Below, in pieces: positions 1 through 17,513 of a stretch of DNA of 64,000 bases. The position numbers and the translations under genes were made by a program. Source of the DNA: Circinella minor. Its lineage: Eukaryota; Mucoromycota; Mucoromycetes; Mucorales; Lichtheimiaceae. Each line of letters starts with the position of its first letter. The stretch's first letter is position 1. The DNA is taken from assembly GCA_016758965.1 (NCBI GenBank), contig JAEPRB010000039.1, positions 1 through 64,000 of the forward strand. The letters run 5' to 3'. The notes beneath the pieces are model-generated. The model did no database searches, was not told the origin of the DNA, and saw only the letters and a program-made list of their open reading frames with translations.

Positions 1-195
1 GACCACCAGCAGTTTCCACGTCACGACCATGTACAATTGTTGTTGGCAACCCTCTTGCAACCCTTGGTGCAACATATGAACCCGTAGCACCAGAATCAAT
101 TAAAACTCTCACATCACGACCATTACATTTTTTCCCTAAAAAAGAGAGTTTCAGACGTCGGCATAAGATAATAAAATGAAAACTACTAATATGTT
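1..195 (-). mobile_element. LTR-retrotransposon retropepsin fragment (cut by window edge)
   Basis: Read on the minus strand, this stretch is open from about position 195 to the window edge. It contains the aspartic-protease signature VLIDSGATGSYV followed by APRVARGLPTT, which is how the retropepsin domain of Ty3/gypsy-type Gag-Pol polyproteins looks. Only the N-terminal side of the protease is in the window; the rest lies beyond position 1. A pyrimidine tract and AG at about 137-138 could alternatively be an intron acceptor, which would suit a domesticated intron-bearing copy. It is head-to-head with the next gene, whose start codon lies inside or at the edge of this fragment. Assignment to a retropepsin is fairly secure from the DSGA motif; element family and intactness are unknown. 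Confidence 0.75.
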
Positions 196-2931
196 AATAA
201 GTAGTAACGACAACGACCAAGATAATAATAAATATTATCATTATCAACCAACAACAACTACAGGAAAATCATTACCACTAAATAAAAATAATAAACCATT
301 TTTAGATCGTGAATCGACTACTTCAACAAGTACACTTTATCAACATTCCACTTCAACAACATCGACAACAGCAACATTATTTCAAAAAAGTCATTCTTCT
401 CGACGTACAGCAAGTTCAGGTGCAACAAGTAGTGGTTCAACTCCTCAACATTACTGTTTTAATTGTCAACAACCTTGTCTACCAAGTGATAGGTCACCTA
501 TACAAGCATTAGGTCGAATATATCATTATCAATGTTTTGTATGCGAGGTAAAAAAAAAAAAATGAGTCCCTGCTTTTTATTAATTATTTATTTCATATAA
601 CGCGCATTATTGATTGAAAATAAAAAAAATAAAAAAGGGGGAGTGAATAAATAAGAAAAAAGGAGAAATAATTATGGAAAAGACAAAAACGTTTAAATTA
701 TTATATAATTAAAAAAGGGGAAACTAAATGAATGTATATATAATATATATTTAGGATTGTCATACACCTGTAACAGATAAATATTACGCGTTAGATCATG
801 AAAATATACCTAGATCCATTGTATGTGAAAGACATTATTATACCCGTTTAAATCGTTTATGTAAACATTGTGGAGAACCTTTATTAGAAGGTGTTGCAAC
901 TGAAATGATTGATGGATTTAAATATCATCAGCAATGTTTACAATGTCCTGGTTGTCTTTTGGCAAAAAAATCAAAGCAACAAAAACAACGTACTAGTAAA
1001 TTGAATATACCCCAATTGCTCAGCAATAATAATAATAATAATAATCGGAGTACTACTACTACTACAACAACAACAACAAGTAGTAGTATTCATAGTACGC
1101 GTAGTAGTAATAATAGTATTCATAATGAATATTATTTTGAAAATGATAAAAATATCATACGATATCCTTATAATGGAAGATCTTATTGTCGATATCATTA
1201 TTCATTATTACGTGGAACAGCATGTCTTGGTTGTAGTCAAGCTGTTTTATGTCAATCCGTAAATGATCGTAATGATCCTGAAAAATTATGGCATCATGAA
1301 TGTTTTATGATACAAAAGGTAATATTTTTTTTTTCTTACTGATTATTATTCATTGATTTTTTTTTTTTTATTTATATTTTATTTTTTTTTTTTTATTTTG
1401 GTTTAGTATTGGAATGTTCGATTGGCTGACCAAGAAAAAGATCTTCATGGTATGTTTTCTTTATTATTATTCTGCGCCCCATGATGTGTAACATACCAAC
1501 TTTTTTTTATTTTTTTATATAGGATTATTTTTATCCATGAATCCAGATGAATTAATAAAATTACAAACAATGATGGATCAAAAAAGAAAATATATTTGGA
1601 ATGAATTAAAAGGATATGAAGATTCATTAGCTATGTGTATTAAAGATATGGCAGTTGATATTACTGGAGGTCCTTATCGTGAAAGTATACAAATGGCTAA
1701 TCAACTTGCATGGCATCTTTGTGTCTTATTTTCAGCTCATCAAAAAAATCATTCCCTTTTTGAAGAATATAAGCCTCATCATTATCATTATCATCAACAA
1801 CATCATTTACAAATTCAACAAGGTAATTTATTATCTAAATATTTATATATTATAAAGGGATGATTATTAATAATATTATATTATATATATTATATATATA
1901 TTAGAATATCAGTGTGATAAATGGACTCGTATTATTGGTGTACAAATTCTTAAACTCTTTGATTTAATTCATTTAAAAAAAGAGAATAAAAGTATAAATC
2001 AACAAGATGAATTTGCTAAACAAATTGTTCAATTTGTTACTGTATTAGCACATAATTTAAAAGAATGTTTAAGATTGGGTATTACAGAAGCTCTTGAAAT
2101 GGTAAATCCTATCTCCTTCTAAAATTGATCCTCCTTTTCCCCTTCTAATTATCTTTTTTTTTTTTTCATGCTCTAGGAACACGAATATGGTGTTAATGAT
2201 ACTATACTTACATTTATTAATGAACTTACACCACTCAAGAAAAGTAGAGTATCTATTTCATCAGGAAGATATTATCTTAAAGATGCTCCACCTTTTCCAA
2301 TAATGATGACCAACAAAGATACTATGAATAATAATAATAGTAATGAAATATTACCCAATGAAGATAAATGTCGTCAATGTCATTTAATAATTGAAGAAAC
2401 ATGTTGGCGATTTTATCATGATCGATGGCATACTCAATGTCTTGTTTGTAATAGTTGTCAACAAAAGATTGAACCACCTTTTAATGCACGAATAGGTGTT
2501 CATCATTTACTTGCTGGTAAAAAACCTAAATTATCATCCACATCATTATCAACAACAACAACAACAAAAGAAAAAGAATCAAACTTAATTTTACTTTGTG
2601 ATAAATGTACTATTAATCCACATACACGACGAAATTATTTGATGCAACAAACACCACTTTCCCGCGTAACTCAACTTGAACAATCTATTCATCTTTTACG
2701 CGTCGCAGTGGCACAAATCCATCAAGTTCCCATCGGTAAGAGTTACACATACACTAGATTTTTTCTTCCCTCCCTTCTTCACACCTCTTATCTTCTTTCC
2801 CCTCCCCCCCCCAAAAAAAAATCTACAAAATTCTTCTCTTCTCTCCTATATATAATAATATACTTCTTATCTCTCCCCCCCTCTTTTAATTTTTTCAGTT
2901 ATATATTTATAAACAACAACTCCTCCCCCAA

Positions 2932-2978
<47 letters not shown>

Positions 2979-5321
2979 ATTCTAATCATTGTATGCATAT
3001 ATTTATATATTTTAGGTAAAAAAGAATTGCCCGCCAACATCAATGATAACAACAACGGTAATAATAATAATAACAAAGATTATAATAAACTGCAAGTACC
3101 TCCACTTACAACAACAACAAAAACAACAACAACACCAGCAGTACAGAATGTAAATAAAGAACAAAATAATCAGCAGCCACTTGTAATGATCACCAGACAA
3201 CCGTCATTATCAACACCGTCTTCTTCTCCTTCTCCTTCTTTTCAAAAACGAATGATGTTTGAATCTTCACCTAACCTCGCTCAATCTCAACATTCTATTT
3301 CGGACCAGCAACAACAACAATCTACGAGTATTTCTCCCAATACAACTTCCATTTTTGGTACATCTTTATTTTTATGGAATAACAATAGTAAAGAAACTAT
3401 AAAACGTTCTAAATCATCTCAACAACAACAACAACAACAACAACAAAGACAAGTATCCAATTTTGATAATAATAATAATAGTAATACTTTACCACGACGT
3501 GCTATTACTCTCAATACAACACCCCATCTTATCAATAATAATAACGATCATACCAATATTCAAACACATAGTCCAATTCATAATAATATGGATGAAAAAA
3601 TGTTTTCATCATCTAATACATCTTCTTTATCAAGTAAAAAATTAACTTATACTTTACGAAGAGCATTAAGTACAGGTCGTCCATCACAACAACAACAACA
3701 ACAACAAGCATCAAATCGACTCTCTATAATTAGTAATCCTAGTTCAATATCCACACAACAACGTATACATAAACTTTGTACAGCTGAACCTGTGACAGAA
3801 CCAGGAGGTCCTTATTGGCTAACTGAATTAACAACAATTCAAGATTCAATTGTACGAAGTCTTGCAGCATTATATATTGAACGGCATGTGAGTAATTTTT
3901 TTGAATTTGAAGAATTAATATCTTTTGTTGAATGTGAAAAAATAAAAGATACATCTTCATTATGGGGAAAAGTAAAATTTCATTTTGGAACCCATCGTCA
4001 ACAATTATCATCTTCTTCTCCTTCGGTATCTATGGAAACAAAACATGTTCAACAACAACATAAAATATTTGGAATCTCATTAAAAGATGTAACAACACGA
4101 GAAAAACAACAACATCAACACTGTTATTATTATGATCAAAGGACACGTGCTGCAGCTATTAGTTATGTAATGACTCATCACCCGACCATGACCGCATGCT
4201 TTTCGGAGAATGCTATGGTGCCTTCAGTTGTGCAGAACATTATTTTGGCTCTATTAAATCAAGGTATTTTATTATTATAATTATTAAAATGGGGGTTCAT
4301 GATTAGATTAAAATGTTTGATATTTTTGTTTATCTTCACACGCTTTCTATTATTAATTTCTCACCTTTAAATAACTAACCTTAAAATAATAATAATCATT
4401 AGATCTTAGTACAGAAGGTATTTTTCGAAAAAATGGTAATATTCGAGAGCTTAAAGAAATGTGTGAAATGGTAAATAAGGGACAAGATTATACCCAACGA
4501 TTATTTCATCAATCTTCTCCGATTCAATTGGCTGCATTATTAAAACGATTTGTTCGTGATCTTCCTGAACCTCTTTTGACATTTAAATTATACAAATTAT
4601 TTCTTACTTCTTTACGTAAGTTTTATTTACCAATTTTATTATTATTATTATTATTATTAGTCTATATGATTTAACAATTCAATTCAATTATATATATAGG
4701 AATGACCAATGATCAAGAAGCCAAAACAGTGTTATATTTCGCATGTTGTATGCTTCCTAAACCAAATCGAGATGTTATGCAACTTTTGTTCTTGTTTTTA
4801 AACCATGTGGCATCGTTGCACGAACAAAACAAAATGGATATTCATAATATTGCTAGAATATTTTGTCCAAGTGTTTTATTTGCCTCTCCCACATCACATC
4901 AACAACAACATTTTCAAACTTCACAAACAACAAGAGAAGAAATTGAAGTAGTTTCCATGTTAATTAAATATCAACCTGATTTTAATTTGGTAAGATATAT
5001 ATATGAATATGAATATGAATATGAATAATAATAGTAATAATAACTCTCATTTCATTTCTTTTTTAGGTACCACAAGAATTTACACTTTTAATGCAAGATA
5101 CAAACATGATGAAAGCTCTCTATAATGCCGATTTGACATCATCGAAAGAATTTATTAAAACATATTCTAGTTTAATGAAATTAAGAAAAAATGCCAATAA
5201 TACTGCTCCACCTCATCATCATCACCATTCTAATCAAACTGGAGTAGGTAATATATCCTCATTAGCAACTCGTTCAGCAGTTGTTTTACCCACTTCAACT
5301 CCTCAACAGGTTGGAAGATAA
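176..5321 (+). CDS. LRG1: LIM-domain RhoGAP, Lrg1-like
   Basis: GTPase-activating protein expected to stimulate GTP hydrolysis by Rho1, restraining glucan synthase and the cell-wall integrity pathway at sites of growth. Ten exons: 176-547, 755-1318, 1407-1449, 1523-1822, 1905-2101, 2177-2735, 3016-4263, 4403-4615, 4700-4989, 5067-5321; they sum to 1346 codons in frame. Three N-terminal LIM zinc modules are visible (CFNC...HYQC.VC..C; CKHC...HQQC.QC..C; a third starting CLGC), then a later LIM with CRQC...HTQC.VC..C near residue 500. A long Asn/Gln/Ser-rich linker precedes the RhoGAP domain, with the arginine finger in STEGIFRKNGN and the LLKRFVRDLPEPLL block. Domain order matches yeast Lrg1 rather than Rga1/2. 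It faces pkc1 tail to tail. Family assignment is firm; Rho1 specificity is inferred. Confidence 0.9.
2934..2978. repeat. (CA)n-(TA)n microsatellite in LRG1 intron 6
   Basis: A compound dinucleotide repeat, CA units followed by TA units, within the intron spanning 2736-3015. It is likely length-polymorphic. No function is visible. Confidence 0.9.
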
Positions 5322-6877
5322 TATTAAACCAATCTTTTTAAAAAAAAAAGAGATATATCATATACATTACTTTTATTATTATTATTATTATTTTAATTAT
5401 TATTACTATTACTATTATTACTATTATTTTCTATTTCTCTCTCTCTCTCACTCTTCTCTTCTGTTTCTATAGTATTTCTTTTTTAATATTATTATTATTA
5501 TTATATATACCTTTTTTTTTTTTTTTTTGTAGTAAGTTCTTTTCATTTCCTTAAAAATAACCTACCACTCTTTCTTTCTTTTTATACCTTTTATTGCTTT
5601 TTATTACTCTCCGCCCTCTCTTTTGTCATATATACACAAAAAATTACACCATGTCTGCTTAACTTATGTATAAACATTTTAAAACTTTCATGAATTCTTT
5701 CTTTTTAACAAAAAAAAAAAAAAAAAAGTCCAATGAATGATGTGATGTATGTGTATGTAAACATATTAATAAGTTGTTATAGTTTATCTCTATATAACAG
5801 TAAAAACATATTAGTTAGTATAGTTCAAATTATAAAAAAAAAAAAAAAAAACTTTGACTTTTTATTTACTGTTTTTTTTTCTATGAATAGTAAAAGAAGA
5901 AGGTTTTTCTTTTATATTTATGCTGTATATGCATGTCAAAAAAACAACTTTTTATATGTATGTGTGTATGTGCATGGATTTAAGTTATAACATGCATTAT
6001 GTATAGAATTATCAAAAGGAAAAAAAAAATGAACTGAGTTGTCAGATGTGCATACAGGATTTCGATGTCATTAAAGTATTATATTATATCTATGAGATAG
6101 TACGTAATGATTAAAACTATTCATTATTTTCTATATATTATTATTTTTAATTATTACATATGAGTATAATAAATATTGATCTATTTTTTTTTTCAAACTG
6201 ATGACTTTCGATGATCAGATCGAATACTATGAATTAGATATAATATATAAACCCTACATTTACTTTTAGTTTTTAAATATTATAAAAGTTTCCCGCTTAA
6301 ATTTCCAAGTTAATAAGTGATCTTGATTGATACGTACATTATATATATAAATGCATTGATCTCTGTGAGTTTCAATCATTTTACTATTATTACGTATTTG
6401 TTTTCAATAAACAAATGTCAAATTTTTAGTGTTATGCAAAAATGTACGTACATTTGTTGGCGTAATTTTTTTTTTTCGTTATACTGCTACTAAGAATATA
6501 TTTAGAAGAATTACATCATCAAATAGGAAAAAAATATATATATAAATAAATAAATAAATGTAAAAATAAAAACAATAATGTGTAAATAGAACATAAATAT
6601 GTAATGATTATACATAAGGAAAAAAAAAAGAGAGAAAACTAGACAAAGTTTAATATGTAAAGAAGTTGTAACAAGGTTTTTTTTTTTGGGGGGGGGGTGT
6701 TCATGCATACATAATACATAATTCTTTTGATAATATATATGTAGTAATAAGATAATAGCTTAATAAAAAAAAATGCGGGTAAATATAAATTGTATACTGT
6801 ATATACTTTTTTTTTTTTTGTGTGTAAAAAGAAAAAATGGAGAGAAGGATTGTAAATTATTATTATTAGTTTTTTTT
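5322..6877. other. Convergent intergenic region between LRG1 and pkc1
   Basis: About 1.55 kb of poly-T, poly-A and (TTA)n-rich sequence that contains both 3' untranslated regions. Short open frames here (for example 5733-5990) are low-complexity Phe/Lys/Tyr runs with no codon structure. No RNA gene or element was recognised. Confidence 0.6.
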
Positions 6878-11616
<4,739 letters not shown>

Positions 11617-11725
11617 TTGTAATGATAGTGTTCTACTATGTTATTAAAAACTATTACAACTAAACAAGAATAAGATAATTCAATTGTTGAATTAGATCAT
11701 TTATTTCAAGTATTTGAGAAACAAA

Positions 11726-11761
<36 letters not shown>

Positions 11762-13616
11762 TATATATATATATATATGTGTGTGTAGAAACAAACTTTG
11801 TTAAGTCGCGTGAAAGTTAAAAAAAAAAAAAAAGGTTGGTTATAGTGAGTATCGTTATAGAGATATATTGTAGTAGTTGTTATAGATACATATATTTAAA
11901 CAGAATAACAAAAAAAGTAACAAAAGAAAAAAAAAAGAAACTAAAGTTAATCCAGTGCAACCACAATGATTATTTTTTTTAAGGGTTGTTGTCGCGCGTC
12001 ATGCTTTTTATGTTATTCAGGTTACATAAGGTGCATGATTTCACATAGAAATTAAATATGTACTTCGTTTTTTTTATAAGTACAATAACAATTTTTAGTG
12101 GTATTGGGAAGTAATATATTATTGATGTCTACAAAGGACTATATACTTATGTTTTATATACTTTTTCTTTGTTCTATTACAGTAACTTAATCATAACAAC
12201 CTAAAATACTAATGATCCGATTCCTGATTCATTTTTTTTTCTATGACAAGTATTAAAAGATCCATTACTATTAATTATACAGTTATATGAATTTTAACAA
12301 AAGTAGTTTGAAACAAAGATAAGTATCATAGTAATCAATAATGAACAATAATGATATTAGAATGTATATTTTTATTTTTATTATTGTTGTTCTTGTTACA
12401 AAATGTTAAAAAAAAAAAGAAGTGATCTTTTTTTTTTTTCCGTCGTATTACTAGAAATGGTTATTTTTGAATACGAATTGAGAAATTTAAAAAAAGAAAG
12501 TCCATATCAAGTATCTCCCCCTTAAAAAAATTTCAAAGTTTAAAAAGGTCACATGTAACCCAGAAAAAAATAATAATAAATGATCAAATGAGGCTGTGCA
12601 AAATAAACCGGAGAACTGGTTTAACGAAACAAAGAACCCCGCCCTTCACTTTTGCATAATCGACATGACATATTTATCTATTGTTTAGATATTATATCCC
12701 ATTCTCATCCACAGTAATTTTTTTTTTTTTTTTTTTGGTTATGTAGTAATAGTAAAAAAAAACATAAATTGATTAATTAAATCCTATAAGTAACTTAGAT
12801 ATATATATATATTTTAAAATAATCAATTGTCTTTTTCGATTTTTTGACATACATAATATTCATTTTCAATATTTTTATTAAATATCCTTGTACTGGTTAT
12901 CGGAACGGAATGATTGGAATCGACATATAATTTAAAGGACAATAAAATATAACTACTAACCAAGTAGAGCATAATATATTACCACACTCTATAAAATGAT
13001 GTGTTCTGACAACAAAAAAAAGTTCATCCACATGTGAATTTCTGTTTTTGGGAGAGAGTTTTCCATTGGGAATTGATACGGTTATCAAAAAGAATAAATC
13101 TTTTCCTTTTATATTCATAAAAAAAAGAATAGTGTTTTAAATTAAAGAATACAACAAATTATTATCTACAACTACTACACATATAAACCATTATGCTTCT
13201 AAATAATACACTACATAATGTCTGCTGTTCATGTCAATGACTGCTAAACATTTTAATTTTAAATCTCTCTGATAAAAAAAAAAAAAGAGATTTATGATTG
13301 AATTCTTTTTATATATACTTCTTGAAACATCCGTTTTTATATTCATATATTTTACTAGCTGATTAAAACGTGTTTCTGAGTTATCATGATCACATGAGTT
13401 AGCAAATAGATGTTTGGTCTTTCATTTACTCTACAATTTTTTTTATTTATTTTACTTACAATAAAAAGTTCTCGAATGTTCGTTTATATTTAATATGTAT
13501 TTCCGGAAATCAATAAAGCTCTCTATATGGGTTCTAGAATGCCAACATCCAAATCTTCTTAACCTCGCTGAAACGTTAGGTTACCCAGAACTATGCACAT
13601 CATATCGGCTTGGGTG
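11617..13616. other. pkc1 upstream region, no gene seen
   Basis: Two kilobases of AT-rich DNA holding the pkc1 5' untranslated region and presumably its promoter. It includes (ATA)n and (TA)n tracts near 11730-11780. The open frame at 12897-13118 (minus) has no recognisable motif and I treat it as chance. Confidence 0.5.
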
Positions 13617-15018
13617 TTTCTGCAGTAATTTCCTGCAGTAGTGACCGGACTTTCCCGGGTAAACACTCAATAAAAACCCACGATATCTTTCCTTAAGAGG
13701 GCCACAGTAGATGCAGTAGTAGAATCTGCAGTAATGAGAATAAAGCTGTAATAGTTGTACTCAACATATATCATGCACTCCATATCAGAAGAGTTACATA
13801 ACAAAAATTTTATAATTTTTATTTTTACTATTTCCATCACTCACTATGACGGATACGTATTTACATCCATTCATATTCTAATAACCCAATTAATTGAAAT
13901 ATATACAGTACGTCCGTACAAACTATTTTTTATGGTAAATTGAAAATTTACAATTCTTCCATTTTATATATATTAATAATTTGATATCTGATATAAATTC
14001 ATATATTAAGTATAATACTAAAATAAAATTGAATTATTATGTGAAGATATCCGTCTACCACATCTACATCACTAAGTAGTCATTATTTATATAAATTCTG
14101 AGCTGGCAGATATCAGAATTCTTTTCGTAAGAATACTTATCCATAATTTGGTTAACCAGACTCCGCAGAAGCTGTTTTGTAATCACAATTGCGCATTAAG
14201 AGATAATTGCAGTAGTAGATTGTATATGCAGGATTTTGCATTCATTTCTGGACTCAACCCTCAATTTTTTCGCTTATAAAAATGATTTTGTTTGCTTATA
14301 ATGTCAGTTTTTTTCGCTTATAATAGGTGATATCTGGTTAATCCCATAAAAGCAGTTGTAGCAAATACAAAAAAATAAAAAAAATAAAAAAAAAATGATA
14401 TTAGTTCCGAAAAACTCCCTCCCTCTATCATTTATGTAAATCTTTGATCTTCACAAGTGAATCTCTCAGATCCATAAGTAAGAAAATTATATATATATTA
14501 TAAGCGAAAAAATTGAGGTTTGCGTCCGGAAATGTATGCTAAATCCAGTATTTGATTAAATGAAAAGGAAATAATCAATAGAAACAGTATAATAAAAAAA
14601 AAATAGTAAAATGTTTTCAAATCTAGTATAGTGACTAATTAAAATAATTCAAAAGTTAATGTATTAAGTGTATTCTTTACACAGTTGTTTGAATATCATT
14701 TTTGAAAAATCATCAAAATAAGCTGCATGTACAAGTAGGTAGCATTAATTTGCATTTACCGGAATATAAAAGTTAAATTCCATTTATTAAGAGTGACAGG
14801 GGTCATTTAAAGTACTCGAGGTGACTTTTATAACTATGGAAAAGAGAAAAGAAAACTTAGTGTTAGATAGTCATATGCGGCCGCTTTTAAGCATCTTGAA
14901 CTAATAACGCAGCTACCATAGGTTTACTATGCAGTACGTTTTTATATGTAAATGCTGCATATTGTTCGGCGTTTTTCCGGGAACCTTCGGTAACTACTGT
15001 AGGAAACTGCTGTAAATT
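13617..15018. mobile_element. Possible decayed DNA transposon with inverted arms
   Basis: Bases 13617-13664 and the reverse complement of 14971-15018 match at about 35 of 48 positions, including CCCGGGAAA/TCCGGGAAC and ACTACTGCAGGAAA/ACTACTGTAGGAAA blocks. They bracket about 1.4 kb with no intact open reading frame. This is what old terminal inverted repeats would look like. A smaller inverted-repeat element (14231-14546) sits inside, suggesting nesting. No transposase remnant or target duplication was recognised, so the call is tentative. Confidence 0.4.
14231..14546. mobile_element. MITE-like element with 49-bp terminal inverted repeats
   Basis: Left end 14231-14279 and right end 14498-14546 are inverted copies identical at 44 of 49 positions; both start GGATTT and run inward to CGCTTATAA. 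Total length is 316 bp, with no coding capacity. The core repeats the CGCTTATAA motif (near 14270 and 14316, and a TTTGCTTATAA variant near 14290). Size, symmetry and lack of a gene fit a non-autonomous DNA transposon. I see no clean target-site duplication, so superfamily is open. Confidence 0.75.
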
Positions 15019-15040
15019 TACTGAACCCCATATCGTATAG

Positions 15041-15704
15041 TGTCATTTGCCTTAGGACAAATCGTGAACAGAATAACTGGTCACCCATGCCCGGCACTGT
15101 CACCCAACCGATTCTTTGACTTTTTGTGTAATTCTCTCTTTCCTCTCTTTAACCACTGCGCAAAGATTAGATAAAAAACAAGAATCTGAAAGAAAAAGTG
15201 AAGTCGCTGATCTTGCCATTTCTATATTCATCCATGTTCTGGATATAAATATCAGATCCATGTTTGAAAATATAAATGGTATTATTGTTAATAATAGATC
15301 CATTACATAAATACATGACAATCATTTTTTTTTCTTTGATACATTACCTGGATGATAATCAATGATACGCCATGTCATTTGCCATAAGACAAATCGTGAA
15401 CAACATAACTGTTTACCCCTTGCCCGGCCCTGCCACCCAACCGATCCTTAGATTTTTGTTATTAATGCTTTCTTTCCTCTCTTTAACGACTGTGCAAAGA
15501 TTTGATAAAAAACAAAATTCTCGAACAAAAAAGCAAAGAAAAAGTGAAGTCGATATCATCTTGTCATTCCTATAATCATCCATGTTCTTGATATTACATC
15601 AGATCCATGTTTTATAAAATAAATAAATAATATCATTGTTAATAATAAATACATTACATAATATGTGCATGGCAAACATTTTCGTTCTTTGTTACATTAC
15701 CTGA
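15041..15704. repeat. Two-copy imperfect tandem repeat, 332-bp unit
   Basis: Copy one runs from 15041 to about 15372 and copy two from 15373 to about 15704. Shared landmarks in the same order and spacing include TGTCATTTGCC, ACAAATCGTGAAC, GCCCGGC, CACCCAACCGAT, CTTTCCTCTCTTTAAC, TCATCCATGTTCT, AGATCCATGTTT and ACATTACCTG. Copies differ by scattered substitutions and small indels, so the duplication is not recent. It abuts the inverted-arm element on its left. The partly open frames at 15116-15310 and 15372-15575 are parallel products of this repeat and are probably not genes. Confidence 0.85.
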
Positions 15705-15998
15705 ATAGTAACCGCCAACATATTGTTTAGCTGCTTCAAGAAATGGAATGCTGTGTGCGGTAGCACAAGAAAGCGATTAATATTCGGTCGTTCTAAAGGT
15801 TATAATATAAATGACTGATGTGTTTTATTATTTGATGTCATCACGAAACTTCTCACTCGAGTTTAAATCATATGTGACTTTTGATAAATTTTACATGCAT
15901 TGACTTATTATCTCTTTCCTTTTCTTTATATTTTTTTTTTCTTTCTGTTAACGTTATCAACAAGATTAAACCAATAAAAAAAAAAAAACAAATAATCC

Positions 15999-17513
15999 AT
16001 GACAAAAAGAACAAAAAAGAAAGAAAGTTGTGACAGAAGAATTCAATTGAAACAATTAAAACGACTTGCTGAAATTAATGAACAAAAAAAAAGCTATGAT
16101 CGCGCATTAATGTTTGCTCAAGGCTTTACTAGTCTTTCTACTAGTATTAACAAAAAGATGGATGGTTATTTTTTACAAGCATTATGTTATATTGGTCTTG
16201 AACAATATGAAAAAGCCATTCATATTTGCAACTATAATATGGTGAATAGTTTTAAATTTTTTTATCGACCATTTGCTTTATTACGTGAAACTGCCAAGGC
16301 TCGAAAAAAACTTTTATCTTTACATCAAAAACAGCAACAAAAGAAGAAATCAAATGATTTTGTGATATCTTTTCCACTTGAAATCATTTATCAAATTTTT
16401 AGTTGGGTCGATTTTCAAACATTTATATTTTGTTGCACACAAGTTAATATCATGTGGAATAGTATCTTGACAGGCGATTATATGTGGACTAAAATGATGG
16501 AGTTGTATCGTACTACTTTAATGACATTTAAATTATTAACAGATCAAGAGCAGAATATGTTGAGAAATGAATTACAAAGACGACAATATAATGATGATGA
16601 TGATCAAGAAATTGTTCAAGGAGATCGGTTTTCTATTACTATATCTTCTGACTATGAGCGTGCTCTTGAATTGATCAAACTTGGAGGTTGTGGAGTACAT
16701 TCTTTTGGTAAGAAAAAAAATTTTTTTTGTTATGATGTACATTGAAAGAGAGTAGATAAGCAAGGAAGAAGAAAGCGAATAGCTTACTAATTTCAACTTT
16801 TATTATTACTTTGTATATTTATTTTAGTTTTTGAACAATACGATTCTTCGGAATACGGAGAAGCTATTAACAGTCAATTAATTGCCTTAAATTCAAAAAC
16901 ACTCAAAGCAATATATATAAGGGATTTCAACGAAGGAATCAAGCTAACTTCATTATTAAATAAAATAACATACACCAAAATAACACGACTTTATCTTTAT
17001 GTACCAGCAAGCATTCTATTAAGGACTTTTCTACCCAACGAGCCAGAAGAACATTTTCAATTTCCTTGCTTAATTGATATTATGATTAATAGCTTCTACA
17101 TGCCACATTCTAGCCTCATAAAGGAGGGTTCTGATGCTACCATCCATGATATTGAAAAAGAAGAGGAAGCAAGTGTTTTATCTACCAGTGAATATCAAGA
17201 TCAGACTATATATCGATATATCAAGTTCTTTTGTTTACACTGCCCTCGCTTACAAACACTTGTCATCACTTTTCCAAGGAGAGCACCATGTGACAGGATT
17301 ATGGGGTCACCTTTAATAAAAGATATTGCAATGCCTTCTTCTCTCCGTACACTCATATACTGGAATTTTACATATATATATATCATCCCCCTTTCACTCT
17401 TTTTAATTGTTCTACTATGTACTCTTGTAGTAATAATGATAAATAAAATACGTATAGTTTCTGTTACGTATTTCTCAATTTCTTGTATTATGAGTAATTT
17501 TTGCGAAATTTAA
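15999..17513 (+). CDS. F-box protein with N-terminal TPR-like helices (Pof3/Dia2-type)
   Basis: Likely substrate receptor of an SCF ubiquitin ligase. Two exons, 15999-16707 and 16828-17513, give 464 residues. Residues about 15-105 form helical TPR-like repeats (RALMFAQGFTSL; GYFLQALCYIGLEQYEKAI). An F-box follows at about 123-165 (SFPLEIIYQIFSWVDF...CCTQVNIMW). TPR plus F-box recalls yeast Dia2 and fission-yeast Pof3, but those continue into a long leucine-rich-repeat domain. Here the C-terminus dissolves after LRTLIYW into a hydrophobic, AT-driven tail, so the gene may be truncated or an intron near 17380 may be missed. It lies just downstream of the tandem repeat at 15.0-15.7 kb. Confidence 0.7.

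Noticed and set aside
15116..15575. Two similar frames (LSLTTAQRLDKKQ and LSLTTVQRFDKKQ)
   Set aside because: Similarity is explained by the 332-bp tandem DNA duplication; neither has a start context, family match or continuation.
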